Part shown: positions 8,008 through 16,560 of the stretch, one piece after another
How positions within the stretch are numbered: the first letter of the stretch is position 1
Layout of the letters: every line of letters starts with the position of its first letter
Assembly: GCF_900492205.1 (NCBI RefSeq)
Contig: NZ_UEYQ01000011.1
Coordinates: forward strand, 58,894 to 122,893
Source of the DNA: Ciceribacter sp. T2.26MG-112.2
GTDB taxonomy: Bacteria; Pseudomonadota; Alphaproteobacteria; Rhizobiales; Rhizobiaceae
Length of the DNA stretch: 64,000 nucleotides
Direction: 5' to 3'
Position numbers and translations under genes: made by a program
Notes under the pieces: model-generated
What the model was told of the DNA's origin: nothing
Database searches by the model: none
What the model saw: only the letters and a program-made list of their open reading frames with translations

Positions 8008-10350
8008 ATGCTCAATCTCTTCACCGCCGTGCTGTTCGGCGCGCTCGGGCTGATACTTGCCGTCGGCGGCGCGCAGCTCGTGGCGCTGTCGGGCAGCCCC
8101 TATTATCTGGCTGCCGGCATCATCCTGATGATTTCCGCCGTTCTCATCGTCGCCCGCCGGGCAGAGGCGCTGTGGCTGCATGGCCTGCTGATCCTCGCCA
8201 GCCTCGGCTGGGCGGTCTTCGAGGTCGGCTTCGACTGGTGGCAGCTCGGCACGCGCGGCGGTCTGATCGTGCTGCTCGGTTTGTGGCTGATGCTGCCGGC
8301 CGTTCGTCGCCCGCTCGGGCGGCCGCGCCGCGCCGAGGATCTGGGCAGGCCGGCGAACGTCTGGCCGGTGGCCTTTCCGGTTCTCGTCGCCCTTGTGGTC
8401 GCCGGCTATGCCATGACCATCGATCCCTATGATCGCTCCGGTTCGCTGCCGACCGACAAGGTCGCGCAGACGCCGTCCTATGGTGGGGAGGTGCCGGATG
8501 GCGAATGGCACCAGTACGGCCGCACGCCCTACGGACAGCGTTATTCGCCGCTGGCAGAGATCACCACCGAGAATGTCGACAGGCTCGAGGTTGCCTGGAC
8601 CTATCAGACGGGCGACGTGAAGCTGCCCGACGATGTCGGCGAGACGACCTATCAGGTAACGCCGCTGAAAGTGGGCGACACGCTCTATCTCTGCACGCCG
8701 CACAATTGGGCGATCGCCATCGACGCGGCGACCGGCAAGGAGAAGTGGAAATTCGACCCGAATGCTGGGCTCAATCCCGACCGGCAGCACCAGACCTGCC
8801 GCGGCGTCACCTATTATGCCGATCCGGCAGCGACCGCGGGGGCTGAATGCGCCGCGCGCGTCTATCTGCCGACCTCGGATGCGCGGCTGATCGCGCTCGA
8901 TGCGGCGACCGGCCAGGTGTGCGAGAGCTTTGCCGACCGGGGTACGCTGCGGCTCGAGGCCGGCATGCCCTACAATCCGGCCGGTTATTACTATTCGACC
9001 TCGCCGCCGGTGATTGCCGGCAACAAGATCATCATCGGCGGGGCGGTCAACGACAACTACTCGACCAAGTCGCAGTCCGGCGTGATCCGCGCCTTCGACG
9101 TCGATACCGGCGCGCTGGTGTGGAACTGGGACAGCGGCAATCCGGCGCAGACGGCGCCGATCGGGCCGGGCGAGACCTATACCGCCAATTCGCCGAACAG
9201 TTGGTCGGTGTTCTCGGTCGACGAGCAATTGGGGTTCGTCTATATCCCGCTCGGCAATCAGGTGCCCGACCAGATCGGCATCGGCCGCAGCGAGAGCGTG
9301 GAGAAATATTCGTCCTCGATCGTCGCGCTGGACATCAATACCGGGGCCGATCGCTGGGTGCGCCAGACCGTGCATCACGATCTGTGGGACATGGACGTGC
9401 CGGCCCAGCCGGTGCTGCTCGACATCACGGCGAAGGACGGAACGGCCGTGCCGGCGCTGGTCGGGCCGACCAAGCAGGGTGATGTCTATGTGCTTGACCG
9501 GCGCACCGGCCAGCCGCTCCTGCCGATCGAGGAAATTCCCGCACCGGGCGGTGCTGTCGAGGGCGATTTCACCGCGCCGACGCAACCCATTACCAAGCTT
9601 TCCTTCCGTCCGGACCGGATGGAAGAAAAGGACATGTGGGGCGTCACGCTGATCGACCAGATGCTGTGCCGCATCGCCTTCCACAAGCTGAAATACGAGG
9701 GACAGTACACGCCGCCTTCGCTCGAAGGCACGCTGGTCTATCCCGGCAATTTCGGCACGTTCAACTGGGGCTCGGTCGCGGTCGATCCGGAGCGGCAGGT
9801 GATGTTCGGCATGCCGACCTATCTGGCGTTCACCTCGCGGCTGGTGCCGCGCGACCAGGTGCCGCTGAAGGAGCAGGACGAGAAGGGCTCGGAACAGGGG
9901 CTGAACCGCAATGACGGCGCGCCCTACGGCGTCTATATGGGCCCGTTCCTGTCGCCGCTCGGCATTCCCTGCCAGGCCCCGCCGTGGGGCACGGTCGCGG
10001 GTGCCGACCTTCGCACCGGCGAGATCGCCTACCAGCATCGCAACGGCACCGTGATGGACATGACGCCGCTGCCGCTGCCGTTCAAGGTCGGCGTGCCGGG
10101 CATCGGCGGGCCGATGATCACCAAGGGCGGTGTGGTCTTCCTCGGGGCGGCGGTCGACAATTATCTGCGCGCCTATGACCTCACCACCGGCGAGGAGCTG
10201 TGGAAGGCACGGCTTCCGGCCGGCGGGCAGGCGACGCCGATGACCTATGAGCAGGACGGCCGGCAATATGTCGTCATGGTGGCCGGCGGGCATGGGTCGG
10301 TGGGCACCAAGCCCGGTGATTATGTGATCGCCTATCGGCTGGCCGAATAA
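8008..10350 (+). CDS. gcd: Membrane-bound PQQ-dependent glucose dehydrogenase
   Basis: Quinoprotein that oxidises glucose to gluconolactone in the periplasm and passes electrons to ubiquinone. The 780 residues match the family length. The N-terminal ~140 residues hold five membrane segments; the rest is an eight-bladed PQQ propeller. Visible motifs: WHQYGRTPYGQRYSPL, TYQVTPLKVGDTLYLCTP, and HHDLWDMDVPAQPVL with the catalytic Asp near residue 470. In rhizobia this enzyme acidifies the surroundings and can dissolve phosphate. A hairpin just downstream probably ends the transcript. No pqq cofactor genes are in the window. Confidence 0.95.
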   Translation: MLNLFTAVLFGALGLILAVGGAQLVALSGSPYYLAAGIILMISAVLIVARRAEALWLHGLLILASLGWAVFEVGFDWWQLGTRGGLIVLLGLWLMLPAVRRPLGRPRRAEDLGRPANVWPVAFPVLVALVVAGYAMTIDPYDRSGSLPTDKVAQTPSYGGEVPDGEWHQYGRTPYGQRYSPLAEITTENVDRLEVAWTYQTGDVKLPDDVGETTYQVTPLKVGDTLYLCTPHNWAIAIDAATGKEKWKFDPNAGLNPDRQHQTCRGVTYYADPAATAGAECAARVYLPTSDARLIALDAATGQVCESFADRGTLRLEAGMPYNPAGYYYSTSPPVIAGNKIIIGGAVNDNYSTKSQSGVIRAFDVDTGALVWNWDSGNPAQTAPIGPGETYTANSPNSWSVFSVDEQLGFVYIPLGNQVPDQIGIGRSESVEKYSSSIVALDINTGADRWVRQTVHHDLWDMDVPAQPVLLDITAKDGTAVPALVGPTKQGDVYVLDRRTGQPLLPIEEIPAPGGAVEGDFTAPTQPITKLSFRPDRMEEKDMWGVTLIDQMLCRIAFHKLKYEGQYTPPSLEGTLVYPGNFGTFNWGSVAVDPERQVMFGMPTYLAFTSRLVPRDQVPLKEQDEKGSEQGLNRNDGAPYGVYMGPFLSPLGIPCQAPPWGTVAGADLRTGEIAYQHRNGTVMDMTPLPLPFKVGVPGIGGPMITKGGVVFLGAAVDNYLRAYDLTTGEELWKARLPAGGQATPMTYEQDGRQYVVMVAGGHGSVGTKPGDYVIAYRLAE

Positions 10351-10368
10351 CAGCTACGAGGAGCCGAG

Positions 10369-10394
10369 GCCTCCGGGCGCGAATGCCCGGGGGC
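10369..10394 (+). terminator. Hairpin terminator after gcd
   Basis: GCCTCCGGGC pairs with GCCCGGGGGC around a six-base loop, with one G-T wobble, 18 bases after the gcd stop codon. It is followed by a moderately T-rich run (TTCATTC), consistent with an intrinsic terminator. Confidence 0.6.
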
Positions 10395-10490
10395 TTCATT
10401 CGTCCCTTTCCGCGACGTTGGGGCGGCGCCGAAACGGAACATTAACCACGCTGATTCTACACGTGTTTTGTAAACGTGAGGATGTAGCGC

Positions 10491-10772
10491 ATGCGTAACG
10501 ACGCCCCGACCGAAAAGGCCACCCCGTCCATCGCCTTTTTCCCGCTCGCCAGCCGCCGCGACCTCGTTCGCCGCTCCGCCGAGCTGCTCGACAATTGCCA
10601 CGGCCCGGCCGCCGTCGACTTTTGGCGCACGACCTGCCGGGCGCTCGGCACTGAGCTTCTGGCGCTCGGCTGCCCGGAAGAAGAGATGCGCGCCGAGATC
10701 ATGGATTTCCAGGCGGCGGTGCAGATGGAGCTGATGTGGCTGCACCGGGGGCAGGCGGTCGCGGAGGGGTGA
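10491..10772 (+). CDS. Small DUF6074-like protein
   Basis: 93 residues, soluble. The layout FFPLASRRDLVRRSAELL, then FWRTTCRALGTELLALG, then EIMDFQAAVQMEL resembles the DUF6074 proteins common in Rhizobiaceae, whose function is unknown. The ATG is preceded by GTGAGGATG at a good distance. It follows the gcd terminator, so it likely has its own promoter in the AT-richer stretch 10438-10480. It lies at the left edge of the accessory segment that contains the AbiEii toxin gene. Confidence 0.7.
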   Translation: MRNDAPTEKATPSIAFFPLASRRDLVRRSAELLDNCHGPAAVDFWRTTCRALGTELLALGCPEEEMRAEIMDFQAAVQMELMWLHRGQAVAEG

Positions 10773-10850
10773 TGGGCGCCTGTTCCTGAAGGCACCTGGT
10801 GTCGTGCCAGGAGTCTGCATCTCAGCTGCGCTTGCTGGAGGCGACCGGTT

Positions 10851-11261
10851 TTGACGCATGGGCGACCACTGCCACAGCAATGCTATTTTGCCCGAGAAGG
10901 CGAGACGCCGCCGCTGTGCGTGTCGCATATACTGAACGGCGCCGTCCATATCTACGATCCTTCCCTGCCGCCCGGCTCCTTTGACCTCCTGCCCTTCGAC
11001 ACGTCAGGCGGGCTCGAATACAATGAAGCGCTCTTCGATCTCCTGGTCTCCCTGAACAGGTCCGGCCTGCCTTTCATCTACCAGCCGAAACAAATGGGTG
11101 CGCCAGAGCAATTGATGACGTGGTGGCAGGACGTCGGCAAGCTGAAGGAAGCCTTTTGGCTGATCAGCTGGCGCGAACCGGACATCTGGTTCAAGACGTT
11201 GATCGTGCCGCCCATTCTCGGACTGCGGGGCTGGACGGGACCTAAGACGTTCATGGGATGA
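10851..11261 (+). CDS. Hypothetical protein
   Basis: Up to 136 residues; no family recognised. Codon use in the second half (many Trp, Lys and Asp codons with GC-rich third positions) looks like real coding. It includes aromatic-rich stretches such as LMTWWQDVGKLKEAFWL. The start is uncertain: TTG at 10851 gives the longest form and GTG at 10920 is an alternative; neither has a clear ribosome-binding site. The frame is open all the way back to the stop of the upstream DUF6074-like gene, so it could be the 3' part of a decayed longer gene. Confidence 0.4.
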   Translation: MTHGRPLPQQCYFAREGETPPLCVSHILNGAVHIYDPSLPPGSFDLLPFDTSGGLEYNEALFDLLVSLNRSGLPFIYQPKQMGAPEQLMTWWQDVGKLKEAFWLISWREPDIWFKTLIVPPILGLRGWTGPKTFMG

Positions 11262-11306
11262 CGTGCGATGCGAGCGTAGACGCTGCGTAAGGCTGAAGCG
11301 TGACAA

Positions 11307-12002
11307 CTAATTGTCGGCTTTCAAGCGATGGGACGACTTGCATACTGTTTCCAAGAGCGCGATCGTTACTGCCTGGGCCTCACCGGGAACTTCAGAGAAG
11401 TCCTCACGCAAGAGCAGCTTTGCCATGATATTTTGTGCAAAGACTGGGTTCATCTGGCGAGCGACCGTGAGCGCCTTGGCGCATTCGTCCTCGAACGGAG
11501 CAAGCGCGTCGAGAACGTAGTTTCTGCCGAGGGATTTCAAGACACAGGCGATGTCGAACATATCGCGTGGCTGCATGGAAGCGCCGCGGTAGCGGATCTT
11601 CTTCGCGATGATTTCCGCGGGGGTTTCCAGCAGGACGCTCACCCCACGGACCTCGGCCGCTATCGTCGGCTTCTCCGTCAAGCTCGGAGCGCAGATGAAG
11701 TCGATTTCACCCACTCCCTTGAAGGCGATCTTCAGTGCGCGCGATCCATCGGAGTGATACCCGGCGGGCGTCATGTCGAGGACATATCCCTGGGTCTGGG
11801 GATTGAGAAACGGCAACAGTTGCGGATCATCGAGGAAGATATCGACGTCGAAGCTTTCGCGGTGATCAATCTGGAGCATGAGGGCGGTGCCGCCCCCGAA
11901 ACTCCAACGGTCGATTAGATCGACTGCTGCATTGGCCTGTCGAATGATGCTGCAAGCCTGGTCGAACAGCCTACCCCATCGGCTCGATGCAGGTTCGGCC
12001 AA
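11307..12002 (-). CDS. AbiEii-type nucleotidyltransferase toxin family protein
   Basis: 231 residues of the DUF1814/AbiEii nucleotidyltransferase family. The NTase core is clear: WSFGGGTALMLQ near residue 33, then RESFDVDIFLDD (the two metal-binding Asp), and ETPAEIIAKKIRYRG further on. AbiEii proteins are toxins of bacteriostatic toxin-antitoxin or abortive-infection systems and transfer nucleotides to RNA targets. The TTG start directly abuts the stop codon of the upstream 89-residue gene, so the two should be translationally coupled. The usual AbiEi (wHTH) antitoxin is not seen. Confidence 0.85.
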   Translation of the reverse strand: MAEPASSRWGRLFDQACSIIRQANAAVDLIDRWSFGGGTALMLQIDHRESFDVDIFLDDPQLLPFLNPQTQGYVLDMTPAGYHSDGSRALKIAFKGVGEIDFICAPSLTEKPTIAAEVRGVSVLLETPAEIIAKKIRYRGASMQPRDMFDIACVLKSLGRNYVLDALAPFEDECAKALTVARQMNPVFAQNIMAKLLLREDFSEVPGEAQAVTIALLETVCKSSHRLKADN

Positions 12003-12272
12003 CTAAGCCGCCAGCGCCAGCGGCAGCGTGTAACCCGCCAAAACGGAAAACTTGTGTGCGACTTCGGCGGCAATCACCGGGTCGATGTGCATTTCTTTGA
12101 TGAACGAGTACTGCAGCCCTTCCTCCACTTCCGAATAGAAAGAGAAGGCTGCCGGATCGCAGTGGATAGCGCTTTCAGGATCGGAGATCTTGGAAGCCAA
12201 TTGTTCAGCCGAAAGGCTCGTCCCGTAAGGGGCGTTGACAGTCGACAAAACCATCATTGCCAGGATCGACAT
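12003..12272 (-). CDS. Small protein upstream of AbiEii-type toxin, candidate antitoxin
   Basis: 89 residues, family not recognised. It is rich in Ala, Ser and acidic residues, with a segment SAEQLASKISDPESA and a C-terminal EVAHKFSVLAGYTLPLALAA. No helix-turn-helix is obvious. The ATG has GAGGTG six bases upstream. Its TAG is followed immediately by the TTG of the nucleotidyltransferase gene, the arrangement expected of an antitoxin-toxin pair. The antitoxin role is inference from position and size alone. Confidence 0.6.
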   Translation of the reverse strand: MSILAMMVLSTVNAPYGTSLSAEQLASKISDPESAIHCDPAAFSFYSEVEEGLQYSFIKEMHIDPVIAAEVAHKFSVLAGYTLPLALAA

Positions 12273-12377
12273 CGCACCTCATTCCACGCTCAAGCGTTTT
12301 AACTAAATAGCGCAATAGAAGCTGGAGAACAAGGAACGCCCTCTGTGCTATTCTTGGACTGCCGCAGGGCCCGCCCC

Positions 12378-15002
12378 TCACACCCTTTCCACAAACCCGT
12401 CCAGCACGCGCTTTTCGCCCGCCCGGTCGAAGTTGATGGTCAGCTTGTTGCCCTCGATCGAGGCGATGTTGCCGTTGCCGAACTTGATGTGGAAGACGCG
12501 GTCGCCGACGGTGAATTTCGATGGTTCCGTGGTGGTGGACTTGGCCACCAGTTCGCCCTCGATGGTTTTCGCCTTCGGGCCGCTCTCGCCATAGCCGATG
12601 CGCTCGATCGCGTGGCCGGAGCGGTTGCCCCAGTTGTCGCGGGTGGCGTCCGACTTGTTGGCCTGGGCGCGTTTCCAGCCGGGGGTGGAATAGGTGTTGG
12701 CGAAGGGATCGGCCTTGTCGAAGCGCGACTGGCCGTAGCCGCCGCGACCGTAGCCGCCATAGGACTGCTCGCTTTCGGCGACCTCGACATGGGTGACCGG
12801 CAGTTCGTCGAGGAAGCGCGACGGCATGGTCGATTGCCATAGGCCGTGGATGCGGCGGTTGGAGACGAACCAGATGTGGCAGCGGCGTTTTGCCCGGGTG
12901 ATGCCGACATAGGCGAGGCGACGTTCCTCCTCCAAGCCGGAGCGGCCGCCTTCGTCGAGCGCGCGCTGGTGGGGGAAGAGGCCTTCCTCCCAGCCGGGCA
13001 GGAAGACGGTCTCGAATTCCAGCCCCTTGGCCGAATGCAGCGTCATGATCGACACGGCATCCATCTCGGCATTCTGCTCGGTGTCCATGACCAGCGAGAC
13101 GTGTTCGAGGAAGCCGCGCAGGCTCTCGAAGGCCTCCATCGAGCGGATCAGTTCTTTCAGGTTTTCCAGGCGGCCGGGCGCTTCCGCCGACTTGTCGTTC
13201 TTCCACATGTCGGTATAGCCCGACTCTTCGAGGATCTGTTCGGCGAGCTCGGTATGGGGTGTCGTTTCAAGCAGTTCCGACCAGCGCCTGAAGTGTTGAA
13301 TCACGTCGAACAGCGCCTTGCGGGCCTTGGGCTTGACCTCGTCGGTCTCGATCAGGTCGACGGCTGCGGCGAGCATCGGCACGTCGCGGGCGCGGGCATA
13401 ATCGTGCAGCGTGCGGATGGTGGTGTCTCCCAGGCCTCGCTTCGGCGTGTTGACGATGCGCTCGAAGGCGAGGTCGTCGGACGGCTGGCAGACGAGGCGG
13501 AAGTAAGCCATGGCGTCACGGATTTCGAGGCGCTCGTAGAAGCGCGGGCCGCCGATGACGCGGTAGTTGAGGCCCAGCGTGACGAAGCGGTCTTCGAACT
13601 CGCGCATCTGGAAGGAGGCGCGCACCAGGATCGCCATGTCGTTGAGATTGTGCTTCTTGCCGTCGGCATCGCCGCGCTGCAGTCGCTCGATCTCCTCGCC
13701 GACGGCGCGGGCTTCCTCTTCACTATCCCAGGCGGCGTGGACCACCACCTTCTCGTCGTCGGGGTTCACCCGGTCGGTGAACAGCGTCTTGCCGAGGCGC
13801 CCTTCATTGTGGGCGATCAGATGGCCGGCGGCGCCGAGGATATGCTCGGTCGAGCGGTAGTTGCGTTCCAGCTTGATGACCTTGGCGCCGGGAAAATCCT
13901 TCTCGAAGCGCAGGATGTTGTCGACCTCCGCGCCGCGCCAGCCATAGATCGACTGGTCGTCGTCGCCGACGCAGCAGATGTTGACGGTGGCCTTCCCCTT
14001 CTCCCCAGCGGGGAGAAGGTGGTCCGAAGGACCGGATGAGGGGGTCTTGCCGCCAAGGTTCGTGGGTGCCGCCCCCTCACCCGGCGCTTTCGCGCCACCC
14101 TCTCCCCGCTGGGGAGAGGAGGGGGGTGACCGCTGCGCCAGAAGCCGCAGCCACATGTATTGCGCGGTGTTGGTGTCCTGGTACTCGTCGACCAGGATGT
14201 AGCGGAAGCGGTCGTTATAGTCCTTCAGGATGTCCGGGTTGGCGCGGAACATGCGGATGGGGTGCAGCAGCAGGTCGCCGAAGTCGCAGGCGTTCAAGGT
14301 CTTCAGGCGGTTCTGGTAGGCGGCATAGAGTTCGCGGCCGCGGCCGTTGGCGAAGGCCCGGGCATCGCCCTCGGGGATCTGCGAGGGGTCGAGGCCCTTG
14401 TTCTTCCAGCCGTCGATCATCTGGGCGAATTGCTTGGCCGGCCAGCGCTTGTCGTCGATGCCCTCGGCCTGGATGATCTGCTTGATCAGGCGGATGACGT
14501 CGTCGGTGTCGAGAATGGTGAAATCGGAGCGCAGGCCCACCATTTCGGCGTGGCGGCGCAGGATCTTGACGCCGATCGAGTGGAAGGTGCCGAGCCAGGG
14601 CATGCCCTCGACGGCGCCGCCGACGAGCAGCCCGATCCGCTCCTTCATCTCGCGCGCCGCCTTGTTGGTGAAGGTGACGGCGAGGATCTGGCTCGGGAAG
14701 GCGCGGCCGGTCGCGAGGATATGGGCGATGCGGGTGGTCAGCACCCGGGTCTTGCCGGTGCCGGCACCGGCCAGAACCAGGACCGGGCCATCCAGCGTTT
14801 CCACGGCTTCGCGCTGCTCGGGATTGAGGCCGGCGAGGTAATCGGGCGCAGGGCGGGCCTGGTCGCGGGCCGCCATGGCGCGCGCGGCGATGCCGAGGCC
14901 GCCGGCGGCGGGTGCGGAGGCCGGGGCACGGCCCTCGGCCGGCTTGCGCGGGGCGGGCTCTTCCTCGTCGAAGAAGGGAATGTCGTCGAAACCGTTACTC
15001 AT
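12378..15002 (-). CDS. uvrD: ATP-dependent DNA helicase UvrD/PcrA
   Basis: Superfamily 1A 3'-5' helicase of nucleotide excision and mismatch repair. 874 residues: a disordered Ala/Pro-rich head, then LNPEQREAV (Q motif), LAGAGTGKT (Walker A, ~79-85), FTNKAAREM, ILVDEYQDTN (Walker B), CCVGDDDQSIYGWRGA, ERNYRST, TLHSAKGLEF and VGITRAKRR. Between Walker B and motif III a ~47-residue low-complexity block (about 291-337) is encoded by a palindromic repeat element inserted in frame. All helicase motifs remain intact, so the protein is probably functional. Confidence 0.97.
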   Translation of the reverse strand: MSNGFDDIPFFDEEEPAPRKPAEGRAPASAPAAGGLGIAARAMAARDQARPAPDYLAGLNPEQREAVETLDGPVLVLAGAGTGKTRVLTTRIAHILATGRAFPSQILAVTFTNKAAREMKERIGLLVGGAVEGMPWLGTFHSIGVKILRRHAEMVGLRSDFTILDTDDVIRLIKQIIQAEGIDDKRWPAKQFAQMIDGWKNKGLDPSQIPEGDARAFANGRGRELYAAYQNRLKTLNACDFGDLLLHPIRMFRANPDILKDYNDRFRYILVDEYQDTNTAQYMWLRLLAQRSPPSSPQRGEGGAKAPGEGAAPTNLGGKTPSSGPSDHLLPAGEKGKATVNICCVGDDDQSIYGWRGAEVDNILRFEKDFPGAKVIKLERNYRSTEHILGAAGHLIAHNEGRLGKTLFTDRVNPDDEKVVVHAAWDSEEEARAVGEEIERLQRGDADGKKHNLNDMAILVRASFQMREFEDRFVTLGLNYRVIGGPRFYERLEIRDAMAYFRLVCQPSDDLAFERIVNTPKRGLGDTTIRTLHDYARARDVPMLAAAVDLIETDEVKPKARKALFDVIQHFRRWSELLETTPHTELAEQILEESGYTDMWKNDKSAEAPGRLENLKELIRSMEAFESLRGFLEHVSLVMDTEQNAEMDAVSIMTLHSAKGLEFETVFLPGWEEGLFPHQRALDEGGRSGLEEERRLAYVGITRAKRRCHIWFVSNRRIHGLWQSTMPSRFLDELPVTHVEVAESEQSYGGYGRGGYGQSRFDKADPFANTYSTPGWKRAQANKSDATRDNWGNRSGHAIERIGYGESGPKAKTIEGELVAKSTTTEPSKFTVGDRVFHIKFGNGNIASIEGNKLTINFDRAGEKRVLDGFVERV
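13993..14131. repeat. Mosaic palindromic element inserted in frame in uvrD
   Basis: The segment is a chain of hairpins: CCTTCTCCCC/GGGGAGAAGG (about 13997-14019), GGTCC-GAA-GGACC (14021-14033), GGCGC-TTTC-GCGCC (about 14083-14096) and CCTCTCCCC-GCT-GGGGAGAGG (about 14099-14119). Such cores are widespread repeats in rhizobial intergenic DNA. Here the element is read through on the uvrD strand without a stop, adding a Pro/Gly/Ser-rich peptide. Confidence 0.85.
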
Positions 15003-15318
15003 GCGGCCAATGTAGTGATTCGGATTGGAAAGGCCAGAAAAGATGTTCCCCTTTCATTCCGATCCAGCCGCTATCCGCAGGGAATATTGACGGTTTTGCC
15101 CGGAGCTTGGGCAAAGGGCCGGGGACCGGTGGAAACGGTCTGACGAACCGGGCGGCGGCAAGCCCGGCGGATGACATTTTCGTAATGTTGGCCTTTGTGC
15201 CTTGCCGTTTGTGCCTTGCAGCGAAATATTGCCGCACAGATGATCCGCAATTCGCCTCGTGGCTGCATGGCGTCTCCAAGATGAGATGCCGCGGGCGCAG
15301 CACAGGCCGGAGTTCCCA
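15003..15318. other. Divergent intergenic region between uvrD and RND efflux genes
   Basis: About 316 bases holding the promoters of both uvrD (leftward) and the efflux operon (rightward). A direct repeat TTTGTGCCTTGC occurs at 15194-15205 and 15208-15219, a 14-base period that could be a regulator site for the efflux operon. No coding sequence or RNA gene is recognised. Confidence 0.5.
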
Positions 15319-16560
15319 ATGGCATTTTGGAAGCAGTTGAGCCTCAGTTTTCTGGTGATCGCCGCCGGCGTCCTTTTGTGGATCTGGTTCGTGCCGGGCG
15401 CCGATGGCGTGTTGCGGCGGATCGGGGTGCCGGAGGGCATGATTGCTCTGGTGGCGCCGGTGGGTCAGAAGAGTTCCACTGCGGGAGCGGGTGGGCAGCC
15501 CGCGGGATCCGCGCAACAACAGGCGCAGGGCCAGACGCCGGGGCAGGGACAGGGCGCCGGCAACCGGCGTGGCGGCGCTGCGGCGACGCTGGTCGTGGTG
15601 CAGGCGGTCACCATTGGCAAGGTCAACGACCGGCTCTCGGCGCTGGGCACCGGCGATGCCATCCAGTCGGTGACGGTCATGCCGCAGGTTTCCGGGACGC
15701 TGGCCGAAATCGCCATCAAATCGGGCGACCGGGTCGAGAAGGGGCAGGTGATCGCGCGGCTCGAAAGCGAGGAGCAGCGGATCGCCCGCGACCAGGCGCA
15801 GGTGGCGCTCAAAAGCGCGACCGAGAAGAACGAGCTCTATGCCAACCTGAGATCCGCCGTGTCCCGCATCGATGCCTTCGATGCCGCCATCGCGCTCGAG
15901 GCCGCGGAACTGGCGCTGGCCAGCGCCGATCTGGAATTCAAGCGGCGCGAGATCGTCGCGCCGATCACCGGGGTCGCGGGGATCGTCACCGTCAATCCGG
16001 GCGACAATGTCACGACGTCGACGGCGATTGCCACGCTCGACGACCGCTCCGAATTGCTTGTCGATTTCTGGGTGCCGGAACGCTTCGCGCCGGTGGTCAA
16101 GGTCGGCCAGCCGCTCACGGCGACGCCGGTGGCACGTCCGGGCAAGCTCTACGAAGGCAGCGTCGAAGCGGTCGACAACCGCATCGATGAGGCCAGCCGG
16201 ACCCTGAGGATCCGGGCCAGGATCGGAAACGAGAACGACGACCTGCGCGCCGGCATGGCGTTTACCGTGGAGATGAGTTTCGACGGCGAGCGCTATCCGG
16301 CGGTCGATCCGCTGTCGGTCCAGTGGGACAGCGACGGCTCCTTCGTCTGGCGCGTCACCGACGGCAAGGCCGAGAAGGTCGCGGTCAGGATTGTTCAGCG
16401 CAATCCGGACGCGGTTCTGGTCGAGGCCGAACTGGCCGAAGGCGACCGGGTGGTGACCGAGGGCATTCAACGCGTGCGCGCCGGCCGGCCCGTCGAGGTT
16501 CTGGGCGACGAAGCGGGGAAAAAATCCGTGGACGGCGAGAAACCGGTGGCGAGCCGATGA
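15319..16560 (+). CDS. RND efflux periplasmic adaptor (membrane fusion protein)
   Basis: 413-residue HlyD/AcrA-type adaptor that links the inner-membrane RND pump to an outer-membrane channel. It has an N-terminal membrane anchor (about 8-26), a Gly/Gln-rich linker (~55-95), and a lipoyl/barrel-sandwich half motif VMPQVSGTLAEIAIKSGDRVEKGQVIARL. A coiled hairpin and the second half IVAPITGVAGIVTVNPGDNV follow, then the beta-barrel. The ATG at 15319 is preferred to a GTG at 15259 because GGAG precedes it and the anchor then sits at the N-terminus. Its TGA overlaps the ATG of the pump gene. The substrate is unknown. Confidence 0.93.
   Translation: MAFWKQLSLSFLVIAAGVLLWIWFVPGADGVLRRIGVPEGMIALVAPVGQKSSTAGAGGQPAGSAQQQAQGQTPGQGQGAGNRRGGAAATLVVVQAVTIGKVNDRLSALGTGDAIQSVTVMPQVSGTLAEIAIKSGDRVEKGQVIARLESEEQRIARDQAQVALKSATEKNELYANLRSAVSRIDAFDAAIALEAAELALASADLEFKRREIVAPITGVAGIVTVNPGDNVTTSTAIATLDDRSELLVDFWVPERFAPVVKVGQPLTATPVARPGKLYEGSVEAVDNRIDEASRTLRIRARIGNENDDLRAGMAFTVEMSFDGERYPAVDPLSVQWDSDGSFVWRVTDGKAEKVAVRIVQRNPDAVLVEAELAEGDRVVTEGIQRVRAGRPVEVLGDEAGKKSVDGEKPVASR

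Noticed and set aside
7900..10293. 797-codon open frame on the minus strand antisense to gcd
   Set aside because: Its translation is rich in Arg, His and Gly, typical of a GC-rich antisense shadow, and gcd on the other strand has all family motifs.
11307..12272. Classical AbiEi-AbiEii system
   Set aside because: The upstream gene lacks the winged-helix AbiEi domain and is much shorter; only the toxin family is secure.
13985..14135. Frameshift or pseudogene in uvrD
   Set aside because: The inserted block keeps the frame and all helicase motifs before and after it are intact.
15259..15318. Longer adaptor start at GTG 15259
   Set aside because: It would put twenty hydrophilic residues before the membrane anchor and lacks a better ribosome-binding site than ATG 15319.
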